Below, piece after piece: positions 7,001 to 15,800 of a DNA stretch of 20,316 bases. Within the stretch, counting starts at the first letter, position 1. Each line of letters begins with the position of its first letter. Origin of the DNA: CAZJHX01 sp964545715 (lineage in GTDB: Bacteria; Myxococcota_A; UBA9042; GCA-2863065); contig CAZJHX010000180.1 in NCBI GenBank assembly GCA_964545715.1, positions 1 to 20,316 of the forward strand, read 5' to 3'. The notes beneath the pieces are model-generated. The model had not been told where the DNA came from. It made no database searches and worked only from the letters and a program-made list of their open reading frames with translations. The translations under genes were made by a program, and so were the position numbers.

Positions 7001-8712
7001 AGGAGTTCGAGATGCTTACGGGCGTGGGTCGGTACTTGAACGCAACACAGACCTACCCGCTTCTGAAGGGTGTGCAGACCAATCTGTACAAGTGCTTCCT
7101 GACGCGCGGCTGGCAACTTGGCGCGGCGGGCGGGCAAATGGGGCTCATCCACCAGCCCGGCCTGTTCAGTGACCCGAAGGGCGGTGCGCTCCGGCGTCAT
7201 CTCCACTGTCGCCTGCGACTGCTCTGCGTATTCAAGAATGAACTGATGCTCTTCGCCGCGGTGGGGCACCCACGGCCGTATTGCATCTCGGTCTCGGCCG
7301 CGCGTCCCTCCGCCATCAACTACCGGATGCTTGGTATCGCTCTTCATCCGCGCACGCTCGATCAGTCGGCTGCGCACGATGGACGTGGCTCAGTGCCTGG
7401 CTTGAAGGACGCTGACGGCAATTGGGATCTTAAGGGCCATCGCTCGCGCGTTGTGGAGGTGGACGACGATACATTGGGCCTCTTTGCCACGCTTTATGAT
7501 GCGCCCGGCACGCCCGCGCGCGAGGCCCGACTGCCGGTGGTACACAGTCGGGAGATTCTGGCGGTCCTCCGCAAGTTTGCGGCCGCTCCTCGCCGACTGG
7601 GGGACTTGGCCGGCCAGTATTTTGCGACCGAGCACTTCCACGAGACCAACCAGCAACACGATGGGACGATCCGCCGAGAGACACGCCTGCCCGAGACGCT
7701 GCAGGAGTGGGTTCTGTCAGGTCCGCATTTCTACGTCGGCACGCCACTCAACAAGACGCCGAACGAGGGATGCAAGTCCAAGGGCGACTACTCCCCAATA
7801 GACCTGACCGCCATCGAGGACGACTACCTGCCCCGCACCAACTTCGTGCCGGCGTGCGATCCCGCCGAGTACAGGCGCCGCACGCCCCATTGGAACGGCC
7901 GCCCGGTCACCGAATTCTACCGCCACGTCCATAGGCGTCTTGTCGCGCCGACCGGCGCACGAACCCTAGTGCCATTCATCGCTCCCCCCGGTCCAGCACA
8001 TGTCCATACCATCCTGTCTTTGGCCATGGATAGTCACGCTTCGCTGGCCTATCTCTCCGGGTTGGCGTCCAGCTTGGTATACGACTTCTTCATCAAGACC
8101 ACGGGCAAGTCGGACCTTTACGCGGAGACGTTTGGGCGTCTGCCGCTTCCAGCGTTCGCCGGCCGCTCTGCCGTCGTGCTCCGAGCGCTGCGGCTGAACT
8201 GCCTGACGACGCCGTACGCCCCGCTATGGGAAGAGCTGTACTCGCCGAGGTTCCACCAGGACATGTTCGCCAAGCCCGACCCCCGACTCCCCTCCGGGAC
8301 GGGTCTCACCCCGAAATGGCAACGCGAGTGCGCCCTGCGCACGCCGTTCGAGCGGCGGCAGGCACTCGTGGAACTAGACGCCCTGGCGACGCTGGCGCTT
8401 GGGCTCACAGCAGACCAGCTGTGCCTGATCTACCGCGTCCAGTTCCCGGTGCTGCAGCAGTATGAGCGCGAGACCTTCTACGATCAGCGCGGCAAGATCG
8501 TGTTCACGGTGAACAAGGGCCTGTCCGGCGTGGGGCTGGACCGCAAGCAGTGGACCGAGATCCAACACGCGCGGGCCGGCGATGGGTTGCCCGACTGGGC
8601 GGTCGACCAGACGGGCGCGTTCGTTCCCCCGTTCGACCGCTGCGACCGCGAGGCCGACATGCGCCAGGCCTACGGTCACTTCGAACCGCTGGTGGCAGAC
8701 GACAAATCATGA
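4087..8712 (+). CDS. Adenine-specific DNA methyltransferase, Eco57I/PglX/DrmMI type
   Basis: This protein of about 1541 aa is predicted to transfer methyl from S-adenosylmethionine to N6 of adenine in a specific DNA site. Seen motifs are SASYYTPEVLTECL (motif X, about 547-560), EPAMGSGAFLNEA (motif I, SAM binding, 582-594), YGVDLNP (638-644) and the catalytic NPPW (922-925). About 280 residues separate the last two, far more than in minimal enzymes. A region from about 1215 to 1360 with a GTPLNKTPNEG stretch and FGRLPLP probably recognises the target. I see no PD-(D/E)xK nuclease motif in the 540-residue N-terminus, so it looks like a methylase-only self-marking enzyme as in DISARM or BREX. 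ATG 4087 lies 3 bp after the helicase stop, with GGAGG at 4071-4075. The stop overlaps the next start by 4 bp. Ten Ns interrupt codons 618-621 without breaking the frame. Confidence 0.92.
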   Translation: MALDISGIDNVGEFYSHHYLSAVLEGDLKAVLKGWREREKAGEGRAPHKALAALATHYFRCRNEASDARDEADRWRIARDFHVRLLEVLGYPYAGRSQVHSLPSGSLVPLVSSLERDGNPYLWIIDGAFPLRDEEPDDDGPFELTLPAAQLPEGEVFDGAAYGGTVGELLDGPLFRQDRPPRWVLYLAAGDAWLIERHKWPQGQLLRFRLGELFSRRDNNAMKATAAMLHRDVLAPDTGACLHDTLDEKSHKHAFAVSTDLKHGVRKAVELLANEMVYFWKDVRREGVFRREIQGKQQQGLDAAQLTRECLIWLYRLLFLFYAEARGKELGVVPMDSTTYRLGYSLESLRDLEQVPLHTEQARNGTYIHDSLKALFRILNRGYNQRQTRQMTLGGEDVRDVAEAGDRFRLLALRSRLFDEAATPLLKPAQIRNHVMQEILRLLSLSRPSKKRSRGRISYAQLGINQLGAVYEGLLSYSGFFAEEDLVEVKAAADMDDAEARSYFVPKPDLGRYEPKEIVREDGLPVEYPRGSFVFRLAGRDREKSASYYTPEVLTECLTRYTLKERLEGLKADEILGLTICEPAMGSGAFLNEAVNQLADAYLTRKQGEPGGTTIPAXXXXQAERQKVKYHFAVNNCYGVDLNPLAAELGKVSLWLNVLHPGARAPFFDLRIGTGNSLMGGRREVFRSEHLVFDGSKKNGANWLTRVPERVPVGEARPKDTVWHFLLPDAGMAPFDKDKVVKALDPEAVAQVKQWRKAFTRRLTPMEVQTLQRLSQRVDALWQEHVRARRALSEQLRERVALWGQPPVEAGLPLSEELGTEVLQRELRGPSAPGRRLGAVMDAWCALWVWPLKHAERLPTRAQWLTDVEALLDSADVTATMGASRRLRIVAEVTRRAPCFHWELQFAEAFADRGGFDVILGNPPWLKLEWKEAGVLGDYEPLFTLRSMSAKQVADARARVMEDEAARSAYFEEFEMLTGVGRYLNATQTYPLLKGVQTNLYKCFLTRGWQLGAAGGQMGLIHQPGLFSDPKGGALRRHLHCRLRLLCVFKNELMLFAAVGHPRPYCISVSAARPSAINYRMLGIALHPRTLDQSAAHDGRGSVPGLKDADGNWDLKGHRSRVVEVDDDTLGLFATLYDAPGTPAREARLPVVHSREILAVLRKFAAAPRRLGDLAGQYFATEHFHETNQQHDGTIRRETRLPETLQEWVLSGPHFYVGTPLNKTPNEGCKSKGDYSPIDLTAIEDDYLPRTNFVPACDPAEYRRRTPHWNGRPVTEFYRHVHRRLVAPTGARTLVPFIAPPGPAHVHTILSLAMDSHASLAYLSGLASSLVYDFFIKTTGKSDLYAETFGRLPLPAFAGRSAVVLRALRLNCLTTPYAPLWEELYSPRFHQDMFAKPDPRLPSGTGLTPKWQRECALRTPFERRQALVELDALATLALGLTADQLCLIYRVQFPVLQQYERETFYDQRGKIVFTVNKGLSGVGLDRKQWTEIQHARAGDGLPDWAVDQTGAFVPPFDRCDREADMRQAYGHFEPLVADDKS
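5938..5947. other. Assembly gap of 10 Ns inside the methyltransferase gene
   Basis: Ten undetermined bases fall between motif I and YGVDLNP. The frame is open on both sides and resumes with QAERQKVKYHFAVNN, which has the spacing I expect before YGVDLN in PglX-like enzymes. The true gap is therefore probably about ten bases, and the gene is not really split. Confidence 0.95.
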
Positions 8713-9371
8713 CGCGGACCACCTCCACCATCACCGCCTTGATGGCGGCCGGATTCATCGCCGCCTGCGGCCCAGCGGGTTCTGGCGGTCGCCACTCGTC
8801 ACCCGACGCCAGCGCTGCATCCACCCCCTCCGTCGGATCGGACGCCCCGCCCCCTTCGACGCCGAGCCCCGTGAAGGTAACTGTGATCATCGAGGGTGCC
8901 GTCGTGGCGCCCTCAAAGGTCGATCGGGATTGCTGGGACACCATCTTCTGCTCCATCTCGAAGAGCGAGTGGACGGCCGTAATCTCGGCGGCCGGCGGCG
9001 GCCTCTACTCCGGCGTGCTGGGGGCGTTGGCTCAGGTCGTGATCGGCGCGACCGCCAAGCCCGATCCCTTCGGTGAGCTGTCCGTACTCGGCGGACCGAA
9101 CTTCCCCAAGCCGCTGATACTGGTCAAGCGCCAGGACACCTTCACACCCGGATGGGGTGACGGTTGGGTCAACCTGGAAATCGATACGGGCACGCGTTTA
9201 CGAGTCGAGTTGTGGGACGCCGACGTGCAGTTCGACGACTTCATCGGTACCGCCCACCTGGACTATTCGGATCTGATGGCCGCGCTCAATAGCGGCAAGG
9301 TCCACCACGTCCCGGTCGGCAACCAGACCAACAATCAACTGCTCTTCATCGACATCTCGGTGGTGGAATGA
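8709..9371 (+). CDS. C2-domain lipoprotein coupled to the methyltransferase
   Basis: This 220-aa protein starts with a lipoprotein signal (MTRTTSTITALMAAGFIAAC) with lipobox IAAC and Cys20 as the lipid-modified residue. A Ser/Pro/Ala-rich tether follows (about 24-54). Residues 55-220 look like a C2 domain: the first strand VKVTVIIEGAVV, KPDPFGELSV (117-126), TFTPGWGDGW (144-153) and WDADVQFDDFIGTAHLD (169-185). D119, D170, D172 and D176/D177 are in positions where C2 domains bind calcium. An insertion at 75-115 holds two cysteines and a glycine-rich hydrophobic stretch (AAGGGLYSGVLGALAQVV). C2 domains bind membranes or proteins; the specific role here is unknown. It should be anchored in the cell envelope. 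The ATG overlaps the methylase TGA as ATGA and has only a weak ribosome site, so translation is likely coupled. An envelope protein inside a DNA-restriction operon is unexpected. Confidence 0.8.
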   Translation: MTRTTSTITALMAAGFIAACGPAGSGGRHSSPDASAASTPSVGSDAPPPSTPSPVKVTVIIEGAVVAPSKVDRDCWDTIFCSISKSEWTAVISAAGGGLYSGVLGALAQVVIGATAKPDPFGELSVLGGPNFPKPLILVKRQDTFTPGWGDGWVNLEIDTGTRLRVELWDADVQFDDFIGTAHLDYSDLMAALNSGKVHHVPVGNQTNNQLLFIDISVVE

Positions 9372-9396
9372 CCACCGCCAAACCACGGAGCCCCAG

Positions 9397-9882
9397 ATGA
9401 CCCCCCAACAAATCACCGACTACTTCGCACACTGCGCCTCGACACCTGTGCACGAGGCCGAGCTGGCCAGGGTCTTCAACGCCATGCAATGGAATCGTCG
9501 AAACCCGAGTCACGGCGCGTTGTGGCATCTGCTTGGGGGGCTGCTGCGCGCAGGCTGGGTCGTTCGGTGGAAGGACGCCGCCCCGGCAACGGGAAGGAAC
9601 GATGACGTGCGCATGACACACGACCGATGGCCTGGCGCGCGGGCCGGGGCGTTGTGGGTGGGCGCAAACTGCCCGGGTCTGGGCTTGGCGGCCAATGGGG
9701 TCAGAAACGGTCCCGTGCGGGAGTTTCGAGACCTTTGGAAGGTCCGCCCCGATCGCTACGTCGACGGATTCGGTCGCGCGGACCCGACGGGCACGAACGG
9801 CCTGTATGTCGGTGAGAGCCTGCGGCGACTCCTGGACCGCATCAAGAAAGAGATGTGCTCCGGAGGCCGGAGTCAGCCCTAG
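9397..9882 (+). CDS. Unknown 161-aa protein, possibly winged-helix
   Basis: I do not recognise this family. ATG 9397 follows GGAG at 9387-9390 with a six-base spacer. The gene lies 25 bp after the C2 lipoprotein and its TAG directly abuts the ATG of the giant helicase. There is no signal peptide or membrane segment, so it is probably cytoplasmic. Residues about 17-58 (HEAELARVFNAMQWNRR, then GALWHLLGGLLRAGWVVRWKD) could form helices followed by a strand as in a winged helix-turn-helix. The C-terminal third ends in an amphipathic helix (YVGESLRRLLDRIKKEM). Its position suggests an accessory subunit or DNA-binding adaptor of the helicase, but this is inference. Confidence 0.72.
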   Translation: MTPQQITDYFAHCASTPVHEAELARVFNAMQWNRRNPSHGALWHLLGGLLRAGWVVRWKDAAPATGRNDDVRMTHDRWPGARAGALWVGANCPGLGLAANGVRNGPVREFRDLWKVRPDRYVDGFGRADPTGTNGLYVGESLRRLLDRIKKEMCSGGRSQP

Positions 9883-12800
9883 ATGATCCCCTCCGTCCTG
9901 GCCGGTCAGATCCGCGAGACGCTGCTGGACTACATGCGGACGACGTTTGCGTTGTCCAGCCCCGAGTTCGAGCGGGCGCTGTTTGACCACCTGAATGGAC
10001 CGAGCGGGCTGTTCAAAGGTCCCTATGTCGACGTCCGGCTGCCGTTTCGTGCGGCGTCGGCGCGGGCGGATGTGCCGCTCGACATCAAGCCCTCGTTCAC
10101 GCCGTACGCGCATCAACTGCGGTCGTTCCAGCGGCTGTCCACGCGGAGCGGGCGGACCGCGAAGCCCACGCTGGTCACGACCGGCACCGGGTCGGGTAAG
10201 ACAGAGTGTTTTCTCTACCCCATCCTGGACCACTGCAAGCGGGCGGAGTCGGCGCCCGGCGTCAAGGCGATCATCTTGTATCCCATGAACGCGCTGGCCA
10301 CCGATCAGGCGCGACGGCTGGCACGCGTGCTGTGGGACGATCCGGCGCTCAAGGGGCAGGTGACCGCGGGGCTGTACGTCGGTGGCCAGGCGGGTCACGC
10401 CATCGCGGATCGGGACCATCTCGTGGATCAGCGCGAGGAGTTGCGCAAGGCACCTCCGGACATTCTGCTGACCAACTACAAGATGCTCGATTTTCTGCTG
10501 CTGCGGCCAGAGGACCAGAAGCTGTGGGCCTTCAACGCGCCCGACACGCTGCGCTATCTGGTTTTGGACGAGCTGCACACGTACGACGGGGCGCAGGGCT
10601 CGGACGTGGCCTGCCTCATTCGCCGGCTGCGGGCGCGGCTCGGCTCCTCGGACCGCTCTATCTGCTGTGTGGGCACGTCGGCGACGATCGGCAGCGACGC
10701 CGCCGAAGCCAAGCAGCATCTGTGCGACTTTGCGCGCAAGGTCTTCGGCGCCCCGTTCCCGCTCAGTGCCGTGATTACGGAGGATCGGCAGAACATAGAG
10801 GAGGCGCTCGGGTATCTGGTCAACCTGGATCACGTGCCTACACCCCAGGATGCGGCGGTGCTGGACCCAGAGACGGCGACCGATCCCGATGCGTGGATTC
10901 AGCGTCAGATCGAGCTTTGGACGGGCGAGTCCGGACTCGATCCCGTCGCGCTGGGGGAGCGGCTGGGTCGGCATGTGTTTCTGCGCAAGCTGCTCGGTGC
11001 GCTTGGCGGCCGACAGGAGACGGCCCAGGAGCTCGAGCGGCTGTTGCGACTGCGGGACGGCGACTTTGACGCGCTGGCAGACTCGGCGAAAGGTGCGCTG
11101 ACATCGTTTCTGGCGCTGGTCTCGCACGCGCGCCGGCTGGACGGTGATCGCGAGGTGCCGTTTCTGACCTGCCAGGTGCAGCTGTGGGTCCGCGAGCTGC
11201 GGCGTTTGGTGCAACGGCTGCAGGTGCCGGACGACGGGTTTGTCTTCGCGTGGGCCGACGAGCTGGACCGCCAGTCGGAGGGGCGCTATCTGCCGATCGT
11301 GTACTGCCGCGATTGTGGCGCGCAGGGGCTGGGCGCCGTCCACCGCGACGGCTCCAATAAGCTGTTGGACGAGTCGACCGCCGTGGGCACCGCCTACTTC
11401 GAGCAGTGGCGGGGGGCCCGATACCTACAGCCCGGGAGGGGCGGCGATACGCTGCTGTGGAACTTCCTGCATAAGGACACCCTGGAGGTCCGCACGTCGG
11501 GCCAACATGCGGCGGACGAGCTCACTGAGAAGGGCTACGTGCTGGCCCGGATCGAGGACAGCGTCAGCGACGGCACACCACGGCGGTTCCGCGCCCGCTG
11601 CCCGGACTGTGGCGCCGACAATGGCCTCAGCATGATGGGCTCACGGGCGGCGAGCCTGTTGTCGGTGGCCCTCACACACATCTTTCTGTCCGACTACAAC
11701 CGAGACAAGAAGCTGCTGGCATTTACGGACTCGGTTCAGGACGCGTCGCATCGCGCCGGCTACTTTGGCGCACGAACTTATCGCTTCAACCTCAGGTCCG
11801 CGTTCCAAGGCGTGCTGGAGCGCGCGGATGGGCCGCTCCGCCTGGATAAGTTGGCGCCGGCGCTGACCGCCCAGTTGGTGGATGGGGCGGCGGACGGCGC
11901 ATCGCGAGCCCGCGCCATCGCAACGCTGACGCCGCCCGATCTGGTGGATCTGCCCGAGTACCAGAAGTTCGTGGAGACCTCGGGGACCGGGCGGCATGCC
12001 TCACTAATGACATCGCTGATGAAGCGGCTGCACTTCGAGGCGGCAATGGAGTTGGGGCACCGCTCGCAGGTGGGCCGGACTCTGGAGCGCACGGGCTGCG
12101 CGACGGTCGCTCCGGACCTGGAGAAGGTGACCCAGGTGGCCGAGGCGCTGACTGCCGATCTGCACGAGGAGGGCGACCCTAACTTCTCCAGGTTGGACGC
12201 CGACCAGGTCGAGCACTTTCTGCGCGGACTGCTGCGTCGGCTGCGGATCCGCGGCGGGATCGCAGATCCTCTCCTGCGTCACTACGTCAAGAACGGCGGC
12301 AACTGGTTTTTGCTGACCAAGGGCAAGAGCCCGCTAACCTCGCCGTTCAGCAGCCGGTCCGTGCTGCCGCGTTTTCTGGTGGATACGTCCGAGCACAAGG
12401 TCTTCGATCCGCTGTACTCACGTCCCACACTGGATTCCTGGCTGCGTGACTGGGTATCGCGAAGCCTGCGACAGCCCATGCGCAGCGAGTCGATCAACGA
12501 TCTCACGCGGCTGGCCATCCGACGGTTGGTGCAGGCGGGCGCCCTCAAGACGCTGCCCTCCGGCAAGGCCAACGCATTCGGCCTGGCGCCGGACGGGCTG
12601 CTCGTCACCCGCGATGTCGCGGAGGTCTCGTGCGACCAATGCCAGCGCGCGGTGTTGACACCCGCGGACCAGGCCGCGCGCTGGGCCGGACGGACGTGTC
12701 CGGTCTATCGGTGTGCGGGGAGCCTATCAACGGGGCACCGCCCCAAACCGACCTACTACACGCGCATGTTCAAGGCGGGACGCGTGCAGCGCATCTTTCC

Positions 12801-15800
12801 TCACGAACACACGGGCCTGCTCGAGCGTCAGGTCCGCGAGCAGGTGGAGGAGCGGTTCGCCCGAGGCGACGATCCGGGGGCGCCCAATGTGCTGGTCGCG
12901 ACTCCGACGCTGGAGATGGGCGTCGACGTCGGAGACCTGTCAGCAACGATGCTGTGTTCGGTGCCGCCGTCGACCGCCAACTACCTGCAGCGGATCGGGC
13001 GCGCCGGGCGTAAGACGGGCAACGCGCTGTGTCTGACGATGGCGGTGGCCCAGCCGCACGACCAGTATTTCCACGCCGAGCCGCGGGAGATGATGTCGGG
13101 TGAAGTGCGGCCGCCGGGGTGCTTCCTGGATGCCACGGCGATGCTGGAACGACAGTTGGTCGCCTTCGCGATGGACTGCTGGGCGCGGGACGAGACTGAG
13201 CTGACGGCGATCCCGCGCAAGACCGGATTCTGCCTGAGCGGGGCCGGCAAGAGCAAGTTCCCGGGCCGCTTTCTGGCGTTTTACGCCCGGGAGGGGCCGG
13301 CCATCACCCAACGCTTCGTGGCGCTGTTCGGCCCGTGGATCACAGACGAGAGCGCAGAGGCGCTACGCGCGTTCGGGACGTCCGACGCGGTCCACACCGC
13401 CGTGCAAGGTGCGTTTGATGCCGTGAAGAGCGAGCTGGAGGATCTACGCCGGCTGCGCAACCGGGTGCAAAAGAAGATCGCGGCCATGGAGGCCGAGCCG
13501 CTGTGGAAGGAGAACGACGACAAGGTCCGAGAGCACCGCGAGCTGGTAGACGCGCGAAACATGGTGCGCAAGGTGATGGTGGAGCTGTCCGAGAAGTACC
13601 CGCTCAATGTGCTGACGGACGAAGGGCGGCTGCCCAATTACGCGTTTCCGGAGCCCGGCGTCACCCTGTACTCGGTCGTCAGCAAAGGGGGGCGCAGCGA
13701 CGGCCGCAAGCCGACGCTGAGAAACTACGACAAGCACGAGTACCTGCGCCCGGCGAGCAGCGCGATCCGCGAGCTGGCGCCGTTCAATACCTTCTATGCG
13801 GAGGGTCGCAAGGTGCGCGTTACGGAGGTGGACGTCGGGACAAAGGCGCGCCCTCTCACGGAGCGATGGCGGGTGTGCGAGGCATGCCACTTCACGTCCA
13901 GAGAGGTGGAAGGCGAGCCGATCGCGGCGTTCTGTCCGCGGTGCGAGCACGGCGGGTGGAAGGACGCCGGGCAGCTGCGGACGTTTGTGCGTTTTGCGCG
14001 TGCGCGCAGCTTCTCACGCGAACACGAGAGCCTAACGCTGGACGACGCGGACGATCGGGCGATGGAGTCGTACGACGTGCGCGATCTCATCGCGGTGGGC
14101 CCGGACAACCTCATGCCCGCCGGAGCAAGCGTCAACACGGCGCTCCCCTTTGGATATGAGCTGCTGCGGGGACTGACGCTGACGCAACTCAACGCCGGGC
14201 GCGCCGGTCGAGGGGGCGGCAGCAAGTTGCGGATCGCCGGAACGCGGTTGTCCGCTGACGGCTTCGAGGTCTGCATGGGGTGCGGTCGCGTCAACGATCC
14301 GACCGACTCGCGCGGGCTTCAGCATGCGCCGTATTGCGCCTACAAAAAGGGCGATGAGCCGCCGGTCGAGCGGGTGTTTCTGTATCGGCAGGTGACGTCC
14401 GAGGCGATCCGGGTGTTGCTGCCCGTGTCGTCGGAGGACGTGGATGCGTCAGTGGCGTCCTTCAAAGCGGCGCTCGACCTGGGCTTTCGGCGGTGGTTCC
14501 AGGGCAATCCCGGCCACCTGCTGGTGAAGTCGGTCTCGGAGCCGCTTTCCGGCGATCCCGATCTTCGCATGCGCTTCCTGGTGGTCTATGACGGCGTGCC
14601 GGGCGGCACTGGGTATCTCTCGGAGCTGGCGCGCACGCGGAAGTTCATGGACGTACTGCAGTTCGCGCAGGACGCCATGGCCGGCTGCGGGTGTCGAGAA
14701 GAGGAGGCGAAGGACGGCTGCTACCGATGTTTGTACGCCTTCCAATCGTCGCGGGAGCTCAAGGTCATTTCGCGCCGCCGAGCGATGGCGATGCTGAGGC
14801 CGATCCTGGAGGGGCGGCACCAGATGACGACAGAAGTGAGCCTCAGCAACGTGCCGCTGGCGTCGAAGATCGAGAGCGAGCTGGAGCGCAAGTTTGTGCG
14901 CGCGCTGATCTCAGAAGCAGAGCGCTTGCCGGACTGGGAGATGGCCGAGATCGCCCATGCCGGGGCTGCTGCGTGGCGGATGCGTGCGGGGGATGTGACG
15001 TGGCGTCTGGAGCCTCAAGTGGACCTGGGCCCCGCCGAGATGGTGGCCAGGCCGTGCCGGCCGGACTTTGTGCTGCGGCCGATCGCGGGCAAGACCGATG
15101 GCCTGCGCCCCATCGCGGTCTTCTGTGATGGTCTGCTCTATCACGCCTGCCCAGACAAGGCTGAGGGTCGGGTCTGGGACGACTTCAACAAGCGGCAGGC
15201 GATCCTGGACTCGGGCCGCTTCCGTGTCTGGTCTGTGACGTGGAAGGATATCGATCTGCACGACGGGGCCAAGAAGCCCACGTCGAGTCCACCGTCGTTG
15301 TTTTCACCCAAGCCGCGCCAGGCGAATGCCGTGCTGAAGACAGCCGGCGTGACGCGGTCGGTAGACGTGTTCCAGCAGGGCAGCATGACGACGCTGCTGG
15401 AGTACCTGAAGGGCCCCGACGATACAACCTGGTCGGCGATGGTGGGGGGGATGCTGGCCGCGTTTGTGGCGTCACCGCCGTATGTCGAGCCGAGCCACTG
15501 CGCCGCCACGATACTCAAGGCCACAGAGGCGCCCGCACGCTTTCTTGTCGGCCCGCCGAAGACTACGGCGAAGTTACCGGATCGGCTGGGTTGGCTGCTC
15601 TCCGACGAGCCGCTCAAGTGGGTCGTGGCCGGCGCCTCATGTCCGGTGGAGGCCATTCGGAGCAAGAACTTCACCGAGACGCGGGTTGTGATCCGACTCT
15701 TCGATGACGCCGACGCGCGTAAGGCCGTGGAGTTTGAGCCCAGCTGGCGCGCGGTCCTGGCCGCCTGGAACCTGCTGCAGTTCCATACGGCGGGTAAGGT

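Noticed and set aside
9346..11343. 665-codon open frame on the minus strand
   Set aside because: It is antisense to the 161-aa gene and the helicase motor. The composition is His/Gln/Arg-rich shadow sequence without motifs.
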